Assembly: GCF_900000175.1 (NCBI RefSeq)
Contig: NZ_CWGJ01000011.1
Span: 225,381-289,380 of the forward strand
DNA from: Estrella lausannensis
Lineage (GTDB): Bacteria; Chlamydiota; Chlamydiia; Chlamydiales; Criblamydiaceae
Length of the DNA: 64,000 nucleotides
Direction of reading: 5' to 3'
Shown here: positions 16,265 through 24,152 of the stretch, in pieces
Layout of the letters: the number at the start of each line of letters is the position of its first letter
How positions within the stretch are numbered: the stretch's first letter is position 1
Notes under the pieces: generated by a model
What the model was told of the DNA's origin: nothing
What the model saw: only the letters and a program-made list of their open reading frames with translations
The model's database searches: none
Program-made: the position numbers and the translations under genes

Positions 16265-19099
16265 ATGAATGCAATCAGTATTTTCAATCCGTTCAGCGAA
16301 AAGTATCATGCGATTGAGCAATTTAGCGAACTCACTTTAGAACAAAAAATTGTAACGATTGCACTCACTTTGCTTGCGACGGTCGCTTCCCTGTTTCTTG
16401 CCACTACGGCCGTTTTTCGCTCATTGGTGAACCATTTCTACGTTGTAATAGATTCCACTAAAGAGACGAACGGGGCTTTGCCTGGGCTTTCGGCCAATTC
16501 AGATCAACCTAAGATCTTGCTAGCGATAGATACCACAAAGAAGAGGGTTCCTGCAAAAAAAATCGGTGGAAAAGAGACTGAAGTCAAAGAGAAAAAAGCA
16601 CTCGGGCCGGAATTGGTCAATACCGCTGAGGCACCCGGCCAAGACGCAGAGAAGAAGGCTTCTCCTGCAGTCAAGAGAATGGTAGAAAAAACCAGACGTC
16701 GAGCCCGTTCCTTAGACTCTTCCGATTTCGTAGAAAGAGTTGCGGTGAGAAGAGCCCTTGATATGGCAGCTTTCAACACGGTCAAACCCTCCTTTTCAAA
16801 GGCAGAAGAGCTTCCTTCGATTGATCAGCCCGTACATGAGAAAGATCCGGCTGCACAGACACTCACCCTTGATGAGGATGACGCTGCGTTGATGTTAGCC
16901 AGGCTGTCGGAGTTGGCAGGTGTAGCTGGCACCTCCGAGGTCATCGAATTGGACCAGTCGTCGCTAGACTTCGTCGACAGCTTCCAAAATGAAGATCAGG
17001 ATCAAATTTTAGAACAACTCAAGGGAATTGCAGAGACAACCCTTGAGCAAAAAAAGATCCTTAATCAGACAGTCCGAGAGGAGCTGGAAGTCTATTGTGA
17101 TGAGGGAAGAGAGGAGGAGACCCTACCTGAATTTCCTCAAGAAGAGGCCGCAGAGGCAGACAACATTGAGACAACCTCGGATCTCTTCACCTCTATAATC
17201 GATAAAACGCAAGCGAGAAGAGATCTTGGCCTAGAGGAAGGGCATTGCAATATGGTGAATTACATCATTCGCTATATCAGGGAGTGGGTAGCGTCTGGAG
17301 ACAACGAGACAAAGCACATCCGGAACACCGATCCGGTGACGTTCCGAGAGGGTGCTATCGTGAAAGCTGAAGACGATCTCTCCGCCCTGAAGGCTGTTCA
17401 TTACTTTTTTCATTTTCTGAAAGAGACCTTTGGCACTCATCTTGCCGACGGTGTTTTTAAGAGATACAGCTTGTTTAATAAAAAAGCGGTTAGCCTCCAA
17501 GACATCAAGCAGGCGATGATCGCTGTCGCGTCGAGGGTCACTGAAAACGATCTGAAGATGTTGTTCGAACATGTCAGGCTCGATAAACCCGGAGCTTTGA
17601 CCTCCTACCGCGCAGGTGATTTGCTGTATCAGATCAATGATAGGCTCTACCTGCAAATCAGAGGCAAAAAGACGTTCGATCAGCTTTCAACCGACGAAAT
17701 CAATTTCTTGCATTCAGCCTTCCGTACGGTTTCTTTCAGTCAGTTGGGGTACGAGGGGCTGGATGTGTTGTTCCACATCAAAAAGGATTTTGTACCGCAA
17801 ACAGTCTTGGATAACGCGAAAGATCCTCGGGATGTCAAGGCCAAAATAAGAGAAACAGAGATTACGGATTACGAGACTTTCCTGTTTGGCAAAGACATCG
17901 ACGCTCTTATCCTGATGGAATCGTGGAAGGATCTCGATCTGACCTATCCGGAGTTGGCTATGGGTGAGTGGATCGGAAAGTCGCTGGCTTACCAAGAGCT
18001 AAAGCCGGGGCTGATCCTGCCGATGCCTATGATTGAAAATCTCGGTGCGGCTGACGTTTCGGTGCCCAAGCTTTACAAGGTTGCCAAATCGCTCCCGAGT
18101 AAAAAGGATGCTGTCATTGCGCATGTAATCGCTCCGCTGAATGAGCATCAGTCCATCTGGCCAAAAAATCCTGATTCAAGCAGCGAAGATGTGTTTTTAG
18201 CTTTCAGGGGGAGCATGGCGGGTGCGAATGTCGACAGCGGCATGACCTGGGTGCGCGATTTCCACCACCAGGGTGTCGGCAGGGTGACATACGATGCGAG
18301 GGAAGCGGAAATCCAGGCAATGGTCGAAGAGTACCTGGAGGGAACTTCGTGCAATAGCGTGACTTTACGTGTGACGGGCCACAGCTTGGGGGCTTGCGAC
18401 TGTCAGAGAGGCCTTGTATCCGTTCTGGAAAAAATCGCCGCGTCAGAAGAAGGCAGCCCCTGGAGAAAGGTTAAGAGAGTGGTTCTAACCTCTTTCAACG
18501 CTCCCAAAGTCAATCCCACTGTCAATAAGAGGATGAAAGAGGCGGTGCGCACAATCAATCAAAAAGCGATCGATGTAGCAGTCGATGTAAAGCACCTTCG
18601 CTTTTATGACAAGAGCCACGAGGATCATGTTCAATGGGGTGGAGATATCTTGCTCGGGGCCGATTATCACGGAGGAACGGGAGAAGAGGTCTTTAAACAC
18701 GCGCACAATGTCACCAGAACGATTGTTAAAGTTTTGATGGATGAAGACAAGGGCTTGAGTGGCGAGGGGGTGCTTGCGCGTCATGGAAACCGCACTTTCA
18801 ACAAGGCTATTTGCAATGTGCCCTTCAGAATTGAAACTCTCTCAGGTGAGATAGAGACCGAAAGGCTGGCTATGGAAAAGGAGATGGCGGGTAACTATTA
18901 CTGGAACGAGGACGAGATGACTGAAGGCCAAAAAATCATTGGCAACATCACTTGGTATGCAAGCTGGTTTGGCCTAAGGCAGCCCGGCAAGGTTCTGAGA
19001 GCAGTCCTGATCAACGCTCCGCATCAGGTCGCATTGAAAATGAACAGGTATCAAAACGGTTCGATATACGAGATGCTTGATCAGGCCAGAAATAGCTGA
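16265..19099 (+). CDS. Large class-3-lipase-like protein with N-terminal membrane segment
   Basis: A 944-residue protein of unknown role. Residues about 28-52 form one hydrophobic segment after a short lead, then about 250 residues are acidic and low-complexity. The C-terminal third resembles class 3 lipases: VFLAFRGSMAGAN (oxyanion strand), a MTWVRDFHHQGVG turn and the nucleophile elbow RVTGHSLGACDCQRG (Ser near residue 707), then VVLTSFNAPKVNP and a FYDKSHEDHVQWGG segment that could hold the acid and His. It is inserted between CNNM genes that are neighbours in Chlamydia. A secreted or host-facing lipase is plausible inference; no Sec signal is evident. Confidence 0.7.
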   Translation: MNAISIFNPFSEKYHAIEQFSELTLEQKIVTIALTLLATVASLFLATTAVFRSLVNHFYVVIDSTKETNGALPGLSANSDQPKILLAIDTTKKRVPAKKIGGKETEVKEKKALGPELVNTAEAPGQDAEKKASPAVKRMVEKTRRRARSLDSSDFVERVAVRRALDMAAFNTVKPSFSKAEELPSIDQPVHEKDPAAQTLTLDEDDAALMLARLSELAGVAGTSEVIELDQSSLDFVDSFQNEDQDQILEQLKGIAETTLEQKKILNQTVREELEVYCDEGREEETLPEFPQEEAAEADNIETTSDLFTSIIDKTQARRDLGLEEGHCNMVNYIIRYIREWVASGDNETKHIRNTDPVTFREGAIVKAEDDLSALKAVHYFFHFLKETFGTHLADGVFKRYSLFNKKAVSLQDIKQAMIAVASRVTENDLKMLFEHVRLDKPGALTSYRAGDLLYQINDRLYLQIRGKKTFDQLSTDEINFLHSAFRTVSFSQLGYEGLDVLFHIKKDFVPQTVLDNAKDPRDVKAKIRETEITDYETFLFGKDIDALILMESWKDLDLTYPELAMGEWIGKSLAYQELKPGLILPMPMIENLGAADVSVPKLYKVAKSLPSKKDAVIAHVIAPLNEHQSIWPKNPDSSSEDVFLAFRGSMAGANVDSGMTWVRDFHHQGVGRVTYDAREAEIQAMVEEYLEGTSCNSVTLRVTGHSLGACDCQRGLVSVLEKIAASEEGSPWRKVKRVVLTSFNAPKVNPTVNKRMKEAVRTINQKAIDVAVDVKHLRFYDKSHEDHVQWGGDILLGADYHGGTGEEVFKHAHNVTRTIVKVLMDEDKGLSGEGVLARHGNRTFNKAICNVPFRIETLSGEIETERLAMEKEMAGNYYWNEDEMTEGQKIIGNITWYASWFGLRQPGKVLRAVLINAPHQVALKMNRYQNGSIYEMLDQARNS

Positions 19100-19103
19100 C
19101 GCC

Positions 19104-19155
19104 TTAGAGACTGCCTTTAAATTAAAATCGTGAGATGTGTGTGGGCAGTCTCTAA
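19104..19155. terminator. Bidirectional hairpin terminator candidate
   Basis: Perfect 12-bp arms (TTAGAGACTGCC at 19104-19115, GGCAGTCTCTAA at 19144-19155) lie a few bases after the lipase-like stop and just before the convergent CNNM gene's stop. No long T-tract follows. Confidence 0.5.
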
Positions 19156-19191
19156 TTACAGGCTTGCTGCCGAGATCAGTTCCGTGAGCCG

Positions 19192-20430
19192 CTACTCAGG
19201 TTTGGTGGAGACGGATACGGTTTTGATCCCCATCATCGAAGTCTCTTTTACCGTCAGATCCGCGCCTGCAAGAGAGACACTGTCTCCCTTTTCAGGGGGG
19301 TGAGAGAGGTTCTCGGCGATCAGATCGCCCAAGGTGTCTTTTTCGTTATCGGACAATCGAATGTGGAACTTGCTGAAAAATTCACCGGTCGTCATGTCGG
19401 CAGGAATTGTTTTATCTTTCAATTGATGAAAAGTGCCTAGCGAGTGAGGCTTTTTTCCTTCCCCGCCGCCGAATATCTCTTTTAAAATAGCATCCAAAGT
19501 GATGATCCCGACAGCTTTGCCGGATGTGTTTAATACTGCCGCCAGGTCCTCTTTGGTTCTTTTGAACTGTTTCAAAACGTCGGTGAGAAGAGTTTTTTCG
19601 GTAATAAACCAAGGGGAGTCGACATAGTCGCGGATTCTTTTTGTCTCAGTCAGGCCCAGTACGTCCTTTGGTTTGACGATTCCTATTACATTGTCTTTGG
19701 AGAAGTGGTAGAGCGCGATAAAGTCAAAAGGGGTCTTCTTTAAGAGATTCATCATTTGGGCGCAGGTGGCATTCGATGGAAGCGAAGGGACCTTCTCTAA
19801 CGGGAACATCACTTCCATGACCGTTCTCTTCTTTAAGCAAAATACATTGACGGCCGAGGCAGTGTCTTCACTTTCGCGCTCATGCGGTATCTCCTCGTCT
19901 TGCTCTTCTAAAATCTTCTGCAGCTCATCCTGGCTTAGAAAAAGAGAGCTTTCCACCTGTTTGGATCCCATGAGCATGTTGGCGCTTCTGGCAATTAAGC
20001 TGAGCAAAAAGATCAAGGGAGCCATCAGCTTGGAACTGAAATAGACAAGACCGATGCCGAGCTTTGCCACATCTTCAGGGTAGTGTCTTGCGGCGAACAT
20101 CGGTGCGAGCTCGCCGAAGATGACAACCAAGAAAACCTGGGTAAAGGGAGCCATATTGGGATCTAGGCCCATCGCGATATAAAATTCCCTTGAACACTCA
20201 GACCCAACAAACATGGCGACATTGACCCCGATCAGGGTTGTGCAGAAAAGGGATGTGGGGTTTTGTAAAAGAGCGTGCAGCCAGAGAGCGAAACGCTTTT
20301 TTTTGCTGACGTAGTAGTGCAGTCTGATCTTATTGAAGGAGACAAATGCCATCTCCTGCATAGAAAAAAATGCGGAGATGACAATCGTGAGGAAGTTGCA
20401 AACAAGCCAAAATAGCGCTTCACCGCTCAT
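19192..20430 (-). CDS. CNNM/HlyC-CorC family protein (DUF21 + CBS + CorC)
   Basis: A 412-residue protein. A DUF21 membrane unit (residues about 1-160; FFSMQEMAFVSFNKIRL, VFLVVIFGELAPMFAA) is followed by CBS domains (about 205-330; VFCLKKRTVMEVMFPLEKVP, SGKAVGIITLDAILKEIFGG) and a degenerate CorC/HlyC tail. Likely role: divalent-cation efflux or homeostasis at the inner membrane. It follows the paralogue at 20437 by 6 nt on the same strand, so both form one operon, as the CT256/CT257 pair does in Chlamydia (from memory). Confidence 0.9.
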   Translation of the reverse strand: MSGEALFWLVCNFLTIVISAFFSMQEMAFVSFNKIRLHYYVSKKKRFALWLHALLQNPTSLFCTTLIGVNVAMFVGSECSREFYIAMGLDPNMAPFTQVFLVVIFGELAPMFAARHYPEDVAKLGIGLVYFSSKLMAPLIFLLSLIARSANMLMGSKQVESSLFLSQDELQKILEEQDEEIPHERESEDTASAVNVFCLKKRTVMEVMFPLEKVPSLPSNATCAQMMNLLKKTPFDFIALYHFSKDNVIGIVKPKDVLGLTETKRIRDYVDSPWFITEKTLLTDVLKQFKRTKEDLAAVLNTSGKAVGIITLDAILKEIFGGGEGKKPHSLGTFHQLKDKTIPADMTTGEFFSKFHIRLSDNEKDTLGDLIAENLSHPPEKGDSVSLAGADLTVKETSMMGIKTVSVSTKPE

Positions 20431-20436
20431 ATTCGA

Positions 20437-21669
20437 TCACTTTTTCCTGATATAAATCTTCTTAACTCTTGTCGGGTCTGACGCAAGTATTTGGAACAGG
20501 TAATCTTCATTTTCGAATTTTTGCCCTGTTTTTGGAATTTCACCGACGCGCTCCGTCAGCCATCCGGCCACTGTGACCATGCCGCTTGGATTGTTCAGCC
20601 CAAAACCGAACACGTCTTCGAGCTCATCGATTTCGAATCGGCCGGTGGCGATAATCTCGGTGCGGCTCTGCCGGATATACTGCTGCTTTTCATCCCGGGC
20701 ATCGGAAATTTCTCCCACAACGACTTCAGCTAAGTCTTCATCGGTGATGACACCGCTTACCGCTCCATACTCATCCACTACCAATGCAAAAGTTTTGGAG
20801 TATTTCTGCATTTTTTTTAACAAAACGCGCGCTGTGATCGTTTCCGGGACGTAAAAGGAGGGCTCGACGAAGCGGAGCAGATGCTCGGGCGCTGTGATTT
20901 TGGGTCTGTTCAGAAAGTAGGATTTGATCGTCATGACACCCACTACCTGGTCGAGTCCCGATTTACAAACGGGTATTCTGGAGCATTCTTTTTCCATAAA
21001 CAGGTATTCAAGCTTTGTCAGGGGCTCTTCTAGATCATAGAAAAGAATATCCTCCTTGGGCCGCATCACTTCCCTTACGTTCCTTGTCTGCAAGTTGAGG
21101 TATCCCAGCGAAAGGGCGGCCTCCTCGTCTGTCAGAACGCCATGCAGTTTGGAAGCTTTAAGGGCATGAGTCAATTCGTCTTTACTGATGGGGCTGGCTT
21201 TTCGCAGGTAGAAAAATAGGATTTTCGACACCGGGTAGGTAATGGCTACAACAATCTTCCTCAAGGGGGTCAAGGCCTTTTGGATGAGGGCGATTAACGG
21301 GGCGACTTTATAAGAGAGAGAAATGCTGTTTTCAATGCCGTATGTTTTGGGGATTATTTCACCGAACACCAGCGTGAGAAAGAGCGGCAATCCTACTTTG
21401 AACGCCCACCCTCCCAGTCCCTCAAAGTAGGCTGAAGAGGCGTTTTGGAGCAAGATATTGACTAGCGTGTTCATGATAAAGACAGTCACCAGCAGATCTT
21501 TCGATCTGTGCAGCAGCGATCCGATGAGCTTTTCACGCGCATTGTGCGATGTCTTGAAGGAATTGACTCGCTGCGGAGAGAGCGAAAAAAGGGCGACCTC
21601 CGACGACGAAAAAAAGGCCGACAGGAAGAGAAGGATAAAAATGGTCAACGGGAGTAGGGGCGATTCCAT
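20437..21669 (-). CDS. CNNM/HlyC-CorC family protein (DUF21 + CBS + CorC)
   Basis: A 410-residue paralogue of the preceding protein with all three domains: DUF21 (FFSSSEVALFSLSPQRVNS, LTLVFGEIIPKTYGIENS), a CBS pair (VREVMRPKEDILFYDL, FALVVDEYGAVSGVITDEDL) and a CorC/HlyC C-terminus (about 330-410; IATGRFEIDELEDVFGFGL, VAGWLTERVGEIPKTG). The full complement suggests this is the ancestral-type member of the three. It lies directly downstream of the FtsB-like gene (18 nt). Confidence 0.92.
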   Translation of the reverse strand: MESPLLPLTIFILLFLSAFFSSSEVALFSLSPQRVNSFKTSHNAREKLIGSLLHRSKDLLVTVFIMNTLVNILLQNASSAYFEGLGGWAFKVGLPLFLTLVFGEIIPKTYGIENSISLSYKVAPLIALIQKALTPLRKIVVAITYPVSKILFFYLRKASPISKDELTHALKASKLHGVLTDEEAALSLGYLNLQTRNVREVMRPKEDILFYDLEEPLTKLEYLFMEKECSRIPVCKSGLDQVVGVMTIKSYFLNRPKITAPEHLLRFVEPSFYVPETITARVLLKKMQKYSKTFALVVDEYGAVSGVITDEDLAEVVVGEISDARDEKQQYIRQSRTEIIATGRFEIDELEDVFGFGLNNPSGMVTVAGWLTERVGEIPKTGQKFENEDYLFQILASDPTRVKKIYIRKK

Positions 21670-21687
21670 AGTTGTCGTTATTTCCTC

Positions 21688-21993
21688 CTAAGAACCGCTT
21701 TCAATAACATATTTATGATATCCCTCAGGGATGAGTCCTAGGTGTTTGATTAGCAATAACTCTATCCAGGCCGGGTCTTCGATGGAGGAGAGTTTGTCGC
21801 GTTTTCTCTTTCCGATAAGCTGTGCATCGGCGATTTCAGCCTGAAGGACGTTGATCTGGTGGTTGAGCTGCAACTCGTCTCCGTGAATTTGCGACAGGCC
21901 TCTTTCAAACAGGCTTAAGGAGATAACAAAGATGGCGAACACCCACCATGTGCTAAAAAAGAGCCTTTCAAGAATGTTTCCCATATCGTTCAT
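21688..21993 (-). CDS. FtsB/DivIC-like small bitopic coiled-coil protein
   Basis: About 101 residues from the Met at 21993. One membrane helix (FFSTWWVFAIFVISLSLFE) is followed by a heptad-rich segment (ELQLNHQINVLQAEIADAQL) and a short globular tail (DPAWIELLLIKHLGLIPEG). This is the architecture of septum-formation initiators (FtsB/DivIC/FtsL). A Met at 22077 gives a 129-residue form, but its extra 28 residues are unlike the family. Chlamydiae divide without FtsZ yet keep some divisome parts, so the role is plausible but unproven. Confidence 0.6.
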   Translation of the reverse strand: MNDMGNILERLFFSTWWVFAIFVISLSLFERGLSQIHGDELQLNHQINVLQAEIADAQLIGKRKRDKLSSIEDPAWIELLLIKHLGLIPEGYHKYVIESGS

Positions 21994-22194
21994 CTTACAA
22001 TGGATATTGCCGTTCAACCTGCGAGACAGCTTTTGGTTCCACACTGATATACCACAATTGCTCAAAAAAAAATGCAAACGGCAGCGGTTTTCCCAGCGAA
22101 TATTTCTCTAAATCATTCCATATGTGTTTTTTAGAGTTGAAAAATCATTAAATGGACGCAACAATCTTCATTATGAGAGTTTTGAAATTTTGTC

Positions 22195-22224
22195 TTGCAA
22201 ATTTTTTTTGGGCGGTTTTATAAG
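22195..22224 (+). promoter_or_regulatory. Candidate sigma-70-type promoter for sodN
   Basis: TTGCAA (22195-22200), an 18-nt spacer containing a T-tract, and TATAAG (22219-22224), about 57 nt ahead of the sodN ATG. Spacing and both hexamers are close to consensus. No operator is recognised. Confidence 0.4.
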
Positions 22225-22280
22225 AATGACCACAAACCTTCCAAGACCATCTTAAGACAAACAATCAGACAAAGTGAAAC

Positions 22281-22886
22281 ATGAAAAAGCTAATAATCGC
22301 GACCGCAGCATTTCTTATCGCTACCGCCGGGGGGCTGCATGGACATTGCCAGATGCCTTGCGGAATTTACCATGATGACATGGTATACGACCTGATTGAC
22401 CAGTATGTAGAGACGATGCACAAAGCTATTTCCGAACTGAAGATGATCAAATTCGACACAGTTCAGGATAAAAACCAGTTCATTCGCTGGATCATGCAGA
22501 AAGAAAAGATGTCAGATGATGTCTCCGATCTGATTATGAAGTACTTTTTGCAGCAGAAGATAAAGCCCGATGAGCAAGACACTGCTGAGAAGGTCGTTTC
22601 GGCACATAAACTTCTCTTCCTGGCTGTCTGCATGAAGCAGGTTCCCGAACTGAAGACTTTGTATGAGTTCATGGAAGAGTGGAAAAAGTTTAAGCACATG
22701 TTCCATAGAGAAGGTTATTCCTGCAAGATTGAAGAAATTAAGCTTAAGAAGTGGGAGCAAGAAGCTGCTGAGATGAAGAAGCAAGAGGCCGAAGAGAAGG
22801 CCAAAGCGGCGGCATCAACCAAGCAGGAAGAGAAGGCCAAACCCGTCGGGAACTCTTTCGAACTTAAGGAGCCGTCCAAGTCATAG
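22281..22886 (+). CDS. sodN: Exported nickel superoxide dismutase
   Basis: A 201-residue protein. A Sec-type signal (MKKLIIATAAFLIATAGGLHG) runs to residue 21, followed by the nickel hook HCQMPCGIY. In Ni-SOD the first His, Cys2 and Cys6 of the mature chain bind nickel, so cleavage between Gly21 and His22 would create the active N-terminus. Residues about 35-150 give the expected helical bundle (KEKMSDDVSDLIMKYFLQQK and a following AHKLLFLA helix). Residues about 155-201 are a Lys/Glu/Ala-rich tail that typical Ni-SOD (about 117 mature residues) lacks. No dedicated SodX-type maturation protease gene is adjacent; a general signal peptidase could do the job. Confidence 0.85.
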   Translation: MKKLIIATAAFLIATAGGLHGHCQMPCGIYHDDMVYDLIDQYVETMHKAISELKMIKFDTVQDKNQFIRWIMQKEKMSDDVSDLIMKYFLQQKIKPDEQDTAEKVVSAHKLLFLAVCMKQVPELKTLYEFMEEWKKFKHMFHREGYSCKIEEIKLKKWEQEAAEMKKQEAEEKAKAAASTKQEEKAKPVGNSFELKEPSKS

Positions 22887-22898
22887 AAATCCGTGCAG

Positions 22899-22962
22899 GT
22901 ATAGGGGCGAATCAATACATTATCCCTTTTGAAGACCCTTTTTACTCAAAACACCCCTATAC
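22899..22962. terminator. Possible long-loop hairpin between convergent sodN and Nudix genes
   Basis: Perfect 9-bp arms GTATAGGGG (22899-22907) and CCCCTATAC (22954-22962) around a 46-nt loop. It is the only structure in the gap between convergent genes, but the loop is long and there is no T-tract. Confidence 0.25.
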
Positions 22963-22997
22963 GCTGCATCCTGTTTTCCGCCTAAGAGACAAAAGGC

Positions 22998-23540
22998 TTA
23001 TCCTGGCCTTGAGACATTCTCTAAGTAGCGCTTAAGCCGCGAGAAAAAGAACCTGAGCAAAAGGATAGGGTGTTTCACACCAAAGCACAGGATGCTAGTC
23101 AAAGTTATCCCTTCTATCGGTTTTTCGATCACTCCGTCACTTGAGGTCATGGCGTCATTCAGCCACTGCAGATGGATGGAAAAAAAAGGAGATGGCAGCT
23201 TATCAAGGGGAAAGAAACCCACATCAACCGATTCCTCCGTCAGAATCAGGTTGCGCTTGGAGGGATTTACCTCTTCAAGCTCGTAGAGATAGGTTGTCTC
23301 GGTGAAGGCTCCGCGAGGGGAATAGATTGCGATCGCTCGTACAACAGAGCATACGGCACCAGTTTCTTCAAGCACTTCTCGCACGGCGGCGTTGCCCGGA
23401 GTTTCATCTGGGTCAACTCCACCCCCCGGCAACACCCAAATTGGAACGTCTTTTCTTTTGACCAAGAGCAGCTGCTTTTTGTCTTGGCTTAGTACAATTC
23501 CAAAGGAGGCTTTAGGTTCCATTACTTTTTGCGGGGGCAT
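22998..23540 (-). CDS. Nudix hydrolase
   Basis: About 180 residues with a complete Nudix box (GGGVDPDETPGNAAVREVLE followed by ETGAV, matching GX5EX7REUXEEXGU), which hydrolyses nucleoside-diphosphate-linked compounds. A longer C-terminal part follows (about residues 130-180), ending with a basic, hydrophobic stretch (LLLRFFFSRLKRYL) that could touch the membrane. The start is unsure: an ATG at 23540 lies too close to a GGAG, and a TTG at 23549 or an ATG at 23522 are options. The substrate cannot be read. Confidence 0.85.
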   Translation of the reverse strand: MPPQKVMEPKASFGIVLSQDKKQLLLVKRKDVPIWVLPGGGVDPDETPGNAAVREVLEETGAVCSVVRAIAIYSPRGAFTETTYLYELEEVNPSKRNLILTEESVDVGFFPLDKLPSPFFSIHLQWLNDAMTSSDGVIEKPIEGITLTSILCFGVKHPILLLRFFFSRLKRYLENVSRPG

Positions 23541-23573
23541 AATCTCCAAAGAGTTTGCATGCGCTTCACTTTA

Positions 23574-23600
23574 TACCGAAAGTGTCTCAAAATTTGGCTT
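23574..23600. repeat. Half copy of the TACCGAAAGTG fold-back repeat
   Basis: TACCGAAAGTGTCTCAAAAT and the following TTTGG match one arm of the repeats at 11031 and 37113. It is preceded by TA, but no second arm is visible before the tRNA-Leu gene. It looks like a decayed or partial copy. Confidence 0.55.
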
Positions 23601-23664
23601 TTGGCAAAGAGAACGCTCTTTATTCCAGCAAAGAAAAGGGGGATTTGTTTTTCATGAAGAGATT

Positions 23665-23746
<82 letters not shown>

Positions 23747-24152
23747 AGATAGTCAAAAATATTACATCCTTAAGGATCTTTGGTCAATACGCAATTTATG
23801 GATCTGTCCGTAAATTATAAAATTAAGGATACTTGCGGTGTCCAAATTATGGGTACGGCCTTTGAGCGAGTGGCATCAAGTCGGATCTGCTCTCTCTCAC
23901 AGGTATTTAAGAGGGATAGCCTTTCTACGTAAAGCATATGAATTCAGTTTTCTGCCTAAAAATCTGGACGGAGGGTTTTGTCTTTTCTCTTTTATTGTAA
24001 AAGGTTTATCAAATCTTAATATTAAACGGGCAATATATTCTATGTGCAGCGCTAACTGTCTAGTTAGGTTGCTGGCGTCTGCGCATTTTATGATGAAAAA
24101 TACTCATCTGACGATGAAACTTAGCGTTTTTTGACTTTTAGCAAGGAAATTC
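23747..24152. other. 406-nt gap with no convincing gene
   Basis: AT-rich spacer between tRNA-Leu and the M16-like gene. A 98-codon frame (23838-24134, GTG start) has no ribosome site, no recognisable domain and unremarkable composition. The promoters of tRNA-Leu (minus) and of the M16-like gene (plus) must lie here, but I cannot place them with confidence. Confidence 0.4.

Noticed and set aside
15121-21669. Reading the CBS proteins as haemolysins
   Set aside because: The HlyC name is historical; DUF21-CBS-CorC proteins are better supported as cation-homeostasis proteins.
23838-24134. 98-codon plus-strand frame between tRNA-Leu and the M16-like gene
   Set aside because: GTG start without a ribosome site, no domain, signal or neighbour support; the gap is AT-rich and likely regulatory.
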